The notes beneath the pieces are model-generated. The model was given only the letters and a program-made list of their open reading frames with translations. It did not search any database and was not told the origin of the DNA. Below are positions 7,815-12,801 of a DNA stretch of 12,801 nucleotides, one piece after another. A program made the position numbers and the translations under genes. Origin of the DNA: Cyanobacteria bacterium UBA1221 (GTDB lineage Bacteria > Cyanobacteriota > Vampirovibrionia > Gastranaerophilales > Gastranaerophilaceae). Within the stretch, counting starts at the first letter, position 1. Every line of letters starts with the position of its first letter. The DNA lies in contig DBXD01000056.1 of assembly GCA_002309425.1 (NCBI GenBank), forward strand, positions 47,746-60,546. Direction: 5' to 3'.

Positions 7815-8648
7815 TCAAAATTTATGTCCGAATTGAGTAAAAATATTATATTGTTTACAATTATAAAAATTAAAAAATCTTTTTAATATATCGGCAAAAT
7901 TCAACATTACCTTGTAAAAAGCAGCGATAATTATAAAATATCTCCAAGGTGTATAAGATATGTAGGAATAATAAGCCTTTTTTAATTTATTTTTACATAT
8001 TAAATCCGGATAATTAGAATGATTAATCGAAGAATTATCAATCGTATAAATTTTATCAATACCTCTGTAAATGCAAGTACTAAACAAGTCTTTTTTGTCC
8101 TGCTGTTTGCGATATTCAGAATTTTTAAAATGCTTAAATATGCGATTTTTAATATCAATCTCTCTCAATTTCTTTGTATTAATCAGCATCATTTCCGAAT
8201 TAATACTGCAATTATCTGCTGCCGTATTTAGTCCGCAATTATGCATGTTATCTTGTGCAGCAAGAACTGAGACGGCATAATAATCACTTATATTAGAATT
8301 GCAGAGTATTGATATATCTTCTTTTACAATTACGTATGGAACAAGCCAGAGAATATTACTGACATTATTCAGACGTAACGCAATTTTAAATTTATAGTAA
8401 AGAGATTTATTCTCCGACAGAACACAATTTTCAAATTCACTGTCTGAAATATTTATATAAGTGAGATTAAAACCAAAAATTTCTTTCATTCTGTTTATTT
8501 TACTTTTATTATTGTCAGTTAAATTATTTTCGATAACATAGAAATTATAATTATCAAGCAGGGATGAGTTCATTAATATTGAAGTAATTGCAACCGCCAT
8601 ATGCTGAACAGCATTATTATTACAACAAAAACAAATATTGATTTCCAA
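7815..8648 (-). CDS. Family 8 glycosyltransferase-like protein lacking the DxD motif
   Basis: The 277-residue protein follows the GT8 (LPS galactosyl/glucosyltransferase) pattern: INICFCCNNNAVQHMAVAITS at the N-terminus, YNFYVIENNLTDNNKSKIN, YYKFKIALRL, then ILWLVPYVIVKEDIS, NSEMMLINTKKLRE and YTPWRYF. GT8 enzymes transfer a sugar from a nucleotide sugar using manganese held by a DxD motif within a phrase like YLDxDIIV. Here that site reads V103-P104-Y105, and the later metal His before the PW phrase appears to be Ser, so classical catalysis is doubtful. The start is TTG at 8648, with AAGGAG 7 bases upstream; a TTG at 8678 lies before that ribosome site. It converges on the PLD gene with a 16-base gap. 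The C-terminal region is aromatic and basic (WRYFIIIAAFYKVM), perhaps membrane-associated. Confidence 0.8.
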   Translation of the reverse strand: MEINICFCCNNNAVQHMAVAITSILMNSSLLDNYNFYVIENNLTDNNKSKINRMKEIFGFNLTYINISDSEFENCVLSENKSLYYKFKIALRLNNVSNILWLVPYVIVKEDISILCNSNISDYYAVSVLAAQDNMHNCGLNTAADNCSINSEMMLINTKKLREIDIKNRIFKHFKNSEYRKQQDKKDLFSTCIYRGIDKIYTIDNSSINHSNYPDLICKNKLKKAYYSYISYTPWRYFIIIAAFYKVMLNFADILKRFFNFYNCKQYNIFTQFGHKF

Positions 8649-8798
8649 ATCTACTCTCCTTAATAGCTTATAAGACAATATTACTATCTAACTATCTTAT
8701 GTATATTAGCCATTTTTCCATAATCTAATAATAAATAATGTTTAACAAATAGATATTTTTAGTGCTTTTTGATAAACTTAAGAAAACAGGAGAGAATT

Positions 8799-9425
8799 AT
8801 GGAATTTATAAATAATGTGCTTGTTCATCTGATTGCTTGGATTGAACATGTTATTACGCTTATGGGGCCTAGCGGAATTGCTATTTTAATGGCAATAGAA
8901 TCATGTAATATTCCGCTTCCGAGTGAGGCAGTTTTGCCGTTTGCGGGTTACATTGTCAGCAAAGGGGAAATGAATTTTCATGTTGCGGCTTTTGCCGGTG
9001 CAATCGGCTGCGTAATAGGCTCACTGCCATCATACTATATCGGGTATTACGGAGGAAGGACTTTTGTTGAAAAATACGGAAAATATTTTCTTGTTTCAAG
9101 AAAAGACCTTGAAGAAGCTGATAAATGGGTTGAAAAGTACGGGGATTGGGCATTCTTCTTATGCAGGATGCTTCCTGTTATAAGAACATTCATCTCGCTT
9201 CCTGCTGGAATTTTAAGAGCCAAGAAACGATTCTTCTTCACTTTTACATTTTTAGGTTCTCTTGTTTGGAGTTATGTTCTTGTATATGCAGGTTTAAAGA
9301 TGGGACAAAACATGGAGGCCTTCAAGCACATCTGGCACAAATTTGACGCACTAATAATCGGAGTGTTCTTTGTACTTGGCTGCTTATACATATATAAACA
9401 CTTTAAACATTTAAAAGAAAGTTAG
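8799..9425 (+). CDS. DedA family membrane protein
   Basis: The 208-residue integral membrane protein shows DedA/SNARE-associated family landmarks: acidic E34 and E43 in IESCNIPLPSEAVLPFAGY, then FLCRMLPVIRTFISLPAG at about residues 121-138, carrying the two conserved Arg residues and the PAG turn. Hydrophobic stretches lie near the N-terminus, around residues 50-75, 135-165 and 180-200. DedA proteins are linked to recycling of undecaprenyl phosphate or phospholipids across the membrane and to envelope homeostasis; which lipid applies here is unknown. I chose the ATG at 8799 because CAGGAGAG lies a few bases upstream; the TTG at 8769 has no such support. Its TAG overlaps the last codon of gdhA on the other strand. 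No clear promoter is visible in the 150 bases upstream. Confidence 0.9.
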   Translation: MEFINNVLVHLIAWIEHVITLMGPSGIAILMAIESCNIPLPSEAVLPFAGYIVSKGEMNFHVAAFAGAIGCVIGSLPSYYIGYYGGRTFVEKYGKYFLVSRKDLEEADKWVEKYGDWAFFLCRMLPVIRTFISLPAGILRAKKRFFFTFTFLGSLVWSYVLVYAGLKMGQNMEAFKHIWHKFDALIIGVFFVLGCLYIYKHFKHLKES

Positions 9426-10771
9426 ACAACGCCCTGCATTTTCATTGCTTCTGCAAGTTGTTTAAAAGCTGCAATATTTGCGCCGGCAACATAATTACCT
9501 TCACATCCGTAGTCTTTTGCGGCTTTCTCACAATTTTTAAAGATATTTATCATTATCCGTTCTAATTTGCTTTCAACTTCTTCAAATGTATAATAATATC
9601 TCATGCTGTTTTGGGACATCTCAATAGCAGAAGTTGCAACACCGCCGGCATTTGCCGCTTTTGCGGGAGCGAACAATACCCCTTTTGACTGCAAATATTC
9701 AATAGCATCATAAGTACATGGCATATTGGCACCTTCTCCGACCGCCATTACCCCATGTTCAACTAACTTCTTGGCATCTTCGAGATTTAATTCGTTTTGT
9801 GTTGCACATGGCAATGCTATATCAACAGAATATTCCCATATCGGAGAGAAATTTGGGGTACTTTCAATATACATTGCATCAGGATAAACGTTAATATACT
9901 CTTTTATTCTGCCTCGCTTTACTTCCTTTATTTGCTTTATTAAATCTAAATCTATACCGTTTTTGTGATAAACGGCACCGTTAGAATCACTCATCGCAAC
10001 TACCTTTGCGCCCATAGCCATAGCTTTTTCGCAGGCATAGATTGCTACATTTCCAGAGCCTGAAATTGCAACGGTTTTATCTTTAAGCGATTTTCCGTCA
10101 GCCTTCAGCATCTCTCTCATGTAGTACAGTAATCCGTAGCCGGTTGCTTCTTTTCTTGCAAGCGAACCGCCGTATGTAACATCTTTGCCGGTCAGGGCTC
10201 CGCCCTCGTACGCATTTCTTAATTTCTTGTACTGCCCGAAAAGATAACCTATTTCTCTTGCGCCGACACCTATATCTCCGGCAGGAACATCAACGTCCTG
10301 ACCTATATGACGATATAATTCGTTCATAAAACTCTGACAAAATCTCATTATCTCGAAATCGGACTTTCCTTTCGGGTCAAAATCACTTCCGCCTTTTGCC
10401 CCGCCAATAGGTAATCCCGTCAACGCATTTTTGAAAATTTGTTCAAATCCCAAAAATTTTATAATACTAAGGTTTACACTCGGATGAAATCTCAATCCGC
10501 CTTTATAAGGGCCGATAAGTGAACTGAACTGAATTCTGTAACCGCGATTTACGACTATTTCATTCTTATCGTTTAACCAGGGAACTCTGAATATTACGAT
10601 TCTTTCCGGCTCAACCATTCTTTCTAATACCGCAAGTCTTTCATACTCTTCATGCACATCAATTACCGGACTGATTGAGTTAAAAACCTCACTGACCGCT
10701 TGTATAAATTCAGGTTCATCCTGATTTTTAATCTTTGTTTCTTCTAATACTTTATTAATATAACTATTCAT
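9422..10771 (-). CDS. gdhA: NADP-type glutamate dehydrogenase
   Basis: This 449-residue enzyme interconverts 2-oxoglutarate plus ammonium and glutamate, a cytoplasmic entry point for nitrogen. It matches the hexameric ~50 kDa class in length and in motifs: YKGGLRFHP, the catalytic Lys126 in PIGGAKGGSDFDPKG, Asp166 in DVPAGDIGVGAREIGY, the Rossmann turn SGSGNVA, and EGANMPCT and PAKAANAGGVA near the C-terminus. SDS after the second strand suits NADP(H), although coenzyme choice cannot be proved by eye. GAGGA lies about 7 bases before the ATG, and a strong promoter sits just upstream. The gene is monocistronic by context: dedA converges on it with a 4-base overlap, and a terminator at 10859-10887 separates its promoter from anything upstream. 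Confidence 0.96.
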   Translation of the reverse strand: MNSYINKVLEETKIKNQDEPEFIQAVSEVFNSISPVIDVHEEYERLAVLERMVEPERIVIFRVPWLNDKNEIVVNRGYRIQFSSLIGPYKGGLRFHPSVNLSIIKFLGFEQIFKNALTGLPIGGAKGGSDFDPKGKSDFEIMRFCQSFMNELYRHIGQDVDVPAGDIGVGAREIGYLFGQYKKLRNAYEGGALTGKDVTYGGSLARKEATGYGLLYYMREMLKADGKSLKDKTVAISGSGNVAIYACEKAMAMGAKVVAMSDSNGAVYHKNGIDLDLIKQIKEVKRGRIKEYINVYPDAMYIESTPNFSPIWEYSVDIALPCATQNELNLEDAKKLVEHGVMAVGEGANMPCTYDAIEYLQSKGVLFAPAKAANAGGVATSAIEMSQNSMRYYYTFEEVESKLERIMINIFKNCEKAAKDYGCEGNYVAGANIAAFKQLAEAMKMQGVV

Positions 10772-10793
10772 TTCTTAATCCTCACATAATACT

Positions 10794-10822
10794 TTTATAC
10801 AATTATAAAAACGATATTTCAA
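10794..10822 (-). promoter_or_regulatory. Sigma-70 promoter for gdhA
   Basis: On the minus strand, TTGAAA (10822-10817) is separated by exactly 17 bases from TATAAA (10799-10794), five of six matches each. Transcription would start near 10787, leaving a 16-base leader that holds the ribosome site. I see no riboswitch in so short a leader. Confidence 0.65.
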
Positions 10823-10858
10823 TAGTCTTTATAAAATTTTCACATCCTAAACACACAC

Positions 10859-10887
10859 AAAAAAGAAAGGGGCTCATCGCCCCTTTC
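10859..10887 (-). terminator. Strong intrinsic terminator on the minus strand
   Basis: A perfect 9-bp stem, GAAAGGGGC (10865-10873) with GCCCCTTTC (10879-10887), has a 5-base loop. On the minus strand it is followed by six T residues (the A-run 10859-10864). There is no T-run on the plus side, so it is directional. It would stop minus-strand transcription entering from the right, just before the gdhA promoter, but no minus-strand gene is visible there. Confidence 0.8.
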
Positions 10888-11059
10888 CATTCAAGATGAA
10901 CAAAAATGCAGTATTTTTAACTGCTATTATCATTATTTACGCATGCCAATAAAACTTCGACCCTCTTTAGAATTAGTTGTAACAATTATTTACAATGCAG
11001 GAAGTAGCTAGCAAAAAATTTTTTTAGGTGTATTAATATAGTATTACTATTTAATAGTC
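10888..11059 (-). other. Gene-free stretch with a possible small RNA ahead of the terminator
   Basis: The stretch feeds the terminator at 10859-10887 on the minus strand. It contains a second small hairpin, GCAGT/ACTGC (10908-10912 with 10920-10924, 7-base loop), followed on the minus strand by ATTTTT. A weak minus-strand promoter reading is TTGCTA with AATAAT 18 bases on. The only minus-strand open frame is 22 codons from a TTG (10985-10917) with no ribosome site. A small RNA of roughly 90-130 bases is the simplest explanation, but the 5' end is not defined. On the plus strand I see no convincing promoter for the next gene. Confidence 0.3.
10977..10995. repeat. Inverted repeat, possible operator
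   Basis: TTGTAA (10977-10982) and TTACAA (10990-10995) are exact inverted copies 7 bases apart, a spacing that suits a dimeric repressor. It lies 77 bases before the small unrecognised gene. The sequence is AT-rich, so chance is possible. Confidence 0.3.
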
Positions 11060-11071
11060 AGGAGCTAACTA

Positions 11072-11470
11072 ATGCGAGTAGATTTTAACAATAGTCAAAA
11101 TAACCAGGTCTTTGGGAAAAATTTATATGTAAAATACCCAAAAAATTTAATCGGACAAACAAACTTATTTTATGCACAAATTATAGATTTTGTACGTCCC
11201 CAACTGGAAGCTATGACAAAAAATGCCGACAGATATCTTGATTGTGATATGTTCATATCTGCCAATAATAAAGGTATTTTTAAAATTTTAGTAGGAGATA
11301 ACCTCAGCTCCCCAATTAAAAGATTGTTACCTGATTCTAGCAGCACAGTAAAAGTAAAATTTTCTACAAATGATATCCACCCGCATTATATTGCTGACAA
11401 AATAATTGAACAAGCAAAAAAAGCGAAAGAAGAATTTCTAAAAATTCCGAATTATTTCACAAGATCCTGA
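11072..11470 (+). CDS. Small protein of unknown function
   Basis: I do not recognise this 132-residue protein. It starts MRVDFNNSQNNQVFGKNLYVKY, a short N-terminal phrase of a kind I associate with unnamed proteins of Gastranaerophilales. It is mixed alpha/beta in appearance, with strands at DCDMFISA, GIFKILVGD and STVKVKFSTND. The C-terminus is a highly charged amphipathic helix (ADKIIEQAKKAKEEFLKI). There is no signal peptide or membrane segment, and one cysteine. AGGAG lies 7 bases before the ATG, a good ribosome site, which supports a real gene. It stands alone between gdhA's upstream region and the ABC ATPase, 60 bases from the latter, with no terminator between. Confidence 0.75.
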   Translation: MRVDFNNSQNNQVFGKNLYVKYPKNLIGQTNLFYAQIIDFVRPQLEAMTKNADRYLDCDMFISANNKGIFKILVGDNLSSPIKRLLPDSSSTVKVKFSTNDIHPHYIADKIIEQAKKAKEEFLKIPNYFTRS

Positions 11471-11515
11471 GCCGTCAAAAATAACCATTATGATTATAGA
11501 ATTATTTATACAACA

Positions 11516-11524
11516 TGATATAAT
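11516..11524 (+). promoter_or_regulatory. Extended -10 promoter placed for a leaderless mRNA
   Basis: TG-A-TATAAT is a perfect extended -10 ending 6 bases before ATG 11531, so transcription would start at or next to the start codon. I see no matching -35 and no Shine-Dalgarno in the 20 bases upstream. Alternatively the gene is read from an upstream transcript. Confidence 0.5.
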
Positions 11525-11530
11525 CAATAT

Positions 11531-12481
11531 ATGAATATTTTAGAAATCAGAAACTTGAATCTTGGATTTAGCACAAATAACGGCTTTTATCAGGCATTGT
11601 TTGACGTATCATTTTCTTTAGAGAAGGGTCATACTCTTGCTATTGTCGGGGAATCCGGCTGCGGGAAGTCTGTTACTGCAATGAGTATACTAAATTTATT
11701 GCCTAAAAATGCAAAGATAATATCCGGGGATATTTTATATAGCGGGGAATCTGTGCGCGAATTGTCAGAACAGGATTACAGAGAAATACGAGGGAAGAAA
11801 ATAGCGCTGATACCTCAGGATCCCATGACATCATTAAATCCATTATTTACAATAGGCGACCAACTGCTTGAAGTTATTAAAATACATCAGAAGTTGGATG
11901 GAAAAGATGCAGAAAGAAGAGCAATAGAAGCGCTTGATGCTGTGCAAATACCGTCAGCGAAAGAGAGATTTAAATCATATCCGCATGAGTTTTCAGGCGG
12001 AATGAAGCAAAGGGCAATTATTGCAATGGCATTGGCCTGTAATGCGGAAATTCTTATTGCAGATGAACCTACAACTGCACTTGACGTGACGATACAGGCT
12101 CAGATAATGGAACTTATTAATAATATAAAACGTGAGCGGGACATGTCCGTAATTCTCATAACGCATGATTTGGCTCTTGTAAGGGAAAATTCCGATAAAA
12201 TATGCGTAATGTATTGCGGACATATTGTAGAAGAAGGGGATACAAAGGAATTTTTTGAGGGCCCGCTGCATCCGTATTCAAAAGCATTATTAAAGTCTTT
12301 GCCAACTGTCAGAGGGATATCTCTTGAAACAATAAAAGGTCAGCCGCCATCAATAACTCAAATAATACAAGGCTGTAAGTTTCATCCGAGATGTAAAGAC
12401 TGCACAGATACTTGCACTCACGAAGTTCCCGAGCTAAAAATAATTAGCGATAGCAGACTATGTGCTTGTCATCTGTGTTAA
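11531..12481 (+). CDS. Oligopeptide/dipeptide ABC transporter ATP-binding protein, OppD/DppD type
   Basis: The 316-residue ATPase has Walker A GESGCGKS (Lys46), the Q-loop in LIPQDPMTSLNP, the signature SGGMKQR (near residue 155), Walker B with DEPTTALD (near 178) and the switch His in LITHD. The oligopeptide-family C-terminal region carries cysteines in GCKFHPRC, DTCTHEVP and CAC, matching the four-cysteine iron-sulfur site known in DppD/OppD. It would power import of peptides or, in some relatives, nickel, as a heterodimer with an OppF/DppF partner. No partner ATPase, permease or binding protein is adjacent: the next feature is a repeat and tRNA region. The ATG at 11531 has no ribosome site, but a perfect extended -10 ends 6 bases upstream, suggesting leaderless translation. 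The substrate is unknown. Confidence 0.93.
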   Translation: MNILEIRNLNLGFSTNNGFYQALFDVSFSLEKGHTLAIVGESGCGKSVTAMSILNLLPKNAKIISGDILYSGESVRELSEQDYREIRGKKIALIPQDPMTSLNPLFTIGDQLLEVIKIHQKLDGKDAERRAIEALDAVQIPSAKERFKSYPHEFSGGMKQRAIIAMALACNAEILIADEPTTALDVTIQAQIMELINNIKRERDMSVILITHDLALVRENSDKICVMYCGHIVEEGDTKEFFEGPLHPYSKALLKSLPTVRGISLETIKGQPPSITQIIQGCKFHPRCKDCTDTCTHEVPELKIISDSRLCACHLC

Positions 12482-12489
12482 TAATACCT

Positions 12490-12510
12490 AAATATCGCTG
12501 ATATTTTATT
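12490..12510 (+). terminator. Weak AT-rich hairpin after the ABC gene
   Basis: AAATATC (12490-12496) and GATATTT (12500-12506) form a 7-bp stem with a 3-base loop, followed by TATT. It lies 9 bases after the stop codon, in the right place for a terminator, but the stem is AT-rich and the T-tract is poor. Confidence 0.3.
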
Positions 12511-12537
12511 GACATTAAGTGATTTTTTGGGTATTGT
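12509..12537 (+). promoter_or_regulatory. Candidate promoter facing the repeat and tRNA region
   Basis: A perfect TTGACA (12509-12514) is followed after 17 bases by TATTGT (12532-12537, four of six). A start near 12544 would transcribe both repeats and the tRNA-Leu. GACATT (12511-12516) recurs inverted as AATGTC (12542-12547), flanking the -10, which could mark a binding site. Confidence 0.5.
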
Positions 12538-12594
12538 TTGTAATGTCGATTAAAGTTATATATACCGATTTTGGCTAAATTTTGATAATTGAAT

Positions 12595-12676
12595 ATGGGC
12601 ATGTGGTACTCTGCCGAACGAAACAATTGAGTATTGTTTCGTGAGAGGGGTAGACACGCCGACTGCGAAGCAGTTT
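12595..12676 (+). repeat. tRNA-Leu-like hairpin repeat, copy 1
   Basis: This is the first of two 82-base units with a 91-base period. It opens with GGGCATGTGGT and later has GGTAGACACGCCGACT, both tRNA-Leu-like 5' sequence. Between them is an inserted hairpin: ACGAAACAAT (12618-12627) and ATTGTTTCGT (12633-12642) form a 10-bp stem with loop TGAGT, flanked by CTCT/AGAG (12609-12612 with 12644-12647). It ends with ACTGC-GAA-GCAGT. It has no T-arm or CCA end, so it is not a functional tRNA by itself. Confidence 0.85.
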
Positions 12677-12685
12677 GAAAACTAT

Positions 12686-12767
12686 ATGGGCATGTGGTAC
12701 TCTGCCGAGCAAAACAATTAAGTATTGTTTTGCGAGAGGGGTAGACACGCCGACTGCGAAGCAGTTT
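12686..12767 (+). repeat. tRNA-Leu-like hairpin repeat, copy 2
   Basis: This unit is identical to copy 1 at 77 of 82 positions. The stem is GCAAAACAAT (12709-12718) with ATTGTTTTGC (12724-12733) and the loop is TAAGT. Both stem differences from copy 1 are compensated on the partner strand and the fifth change is in the loop. The unit ends 9 bases before the GGGCATG of the tRNA-Leu at the window edge. Confidence 0.85.
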
Positions 12768-12776
12768 ATTAGCTGT

Positions 12777-12801
12777 GGGCATGTGGTGGAATGGTAGACA
12801 C
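12777..12801 (+). tRNA. tRNA-Leu, 5' fragment cut by the window edge
   Basis: Twenty-five bases match the start of a bacterial tRNA-Leu: a 7-base acceptor strand GGGCATG, TG at positions 8-9, then the D-arm with GTGGAATGGTAGACAC, the usual leucine D-loop. The anticodon and 3' half lie outside the window, so isotype rests on the 5' pattern and the anticodon is unknown. Unlike the two repeats before it, its D-arm is uninterrupted. Confidence 0.7.

Noticed and set aside
10870..10905. Glutamine (glnA-type) riboswitch resemblance on the minus strand near gdhA (GTTCATC, then GGAAAGGGG)
   Set aside because: The conserved GACGGAAGTAGG core and the closing strand are absent, and it lies upstream of the gdhA promoter, outside the mRNA.
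10917..10985. 22-codon minus-strand peptide upstream of the terminator
   Set aside because: It has a TTG start, no ribosome site and no recognisable sequence; chance is likely in a stretch this short.
12444..12782. 112-codon open frame on the minus strand across the repeats
   Set aside because: It is composed mostly of the two repeat units and tRNA-like sequence, has no family resemblance, and covers RNA-type structure.

Overview
The window is AT-rich bacterial DNA with about ten protein genes, one complete structural RNA, and the first 25 bases of a tRNA-Leu at its right edge. The content fits a low-GC anaerobic, possibly motile, gut-type bacterium: an NADP-type glutamate dehydrogenase, FlhB with a sigma-28-like factor, and a long SRP RNA with an Alu domain. 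Short N-terminal phrases such as PTFTAS in the first gene and VFGKNLYVKY at 11.1 kb remind me of Gastranaerophilales (Vampirovibrionia/Melainabacteria). That placement is from memory and unverified; a Firmicute is the main alternative.

Layout. 97-3036 (+): a two-gene unit encoding a putative papain-fold peptidase-like protein and a 5'-nucleotidase-type metallophosphoesterase, neither with a signal peptide. 3040-4804 (-): flhB followed by a FliA-like sigma factor, driven by a good promoter at 4830-4857. 4886-5147 (+): a complete large SRP RNA whose promoter is back to back with that of flhB. 5163-7798 (+): a YdjC/ChbG-like gene overlapping by ATGA a membrane-anchored phospholipase D-type nuclease gene that carries an in-frame TAA. 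7815-8648 (-): a family 8 glycosyltransferase-like gene. 8799-9425 (+): a DedA membrane protein, convergent with and overlapping gdhA (9422-10771, -). 10772-11071: a gdhA promoter, a strong minus-strand terminator with no visible gene feeding it, and possibly a small RNA. 11072-11470 (+): an unrecognised small protein. 11531-12481 (+): an OppD/DppD-type ATPase, possibly read from a leaderless mRNA. 12595-12801: two 82-base tandem repeats built from tRNA-Leu-like 5' sequence plus an inserted hairpin, directly in front of what looks like the real tRNA-Leu.

Working together. flhB and the sigma factor form a flagellar or export-type pair. The SRP RNA supports co-translational membrane targeting and may supply readthrough transcription to the two genes behind it. 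From 5.1 to 8.7 kb three neighbouring enzyme-family genes look damaged or repurposed: the YdjC-like protein lacks expected metal ligands, the PLD gene has a nonsense codon, and the glycosyltransferase lacks its DxD motif. gdhA links ammonium to 2-oxoglutarate and NADP(H). The ABC ATPase would energise peptide uptake, but its permease partners are not here.

The most unusual signal is the repeat pair at 12595-12767. The two copies differ at five of 82 positions: four form two compensatory base-pair changes in a 10-bp stem and the fifth is in the loop.
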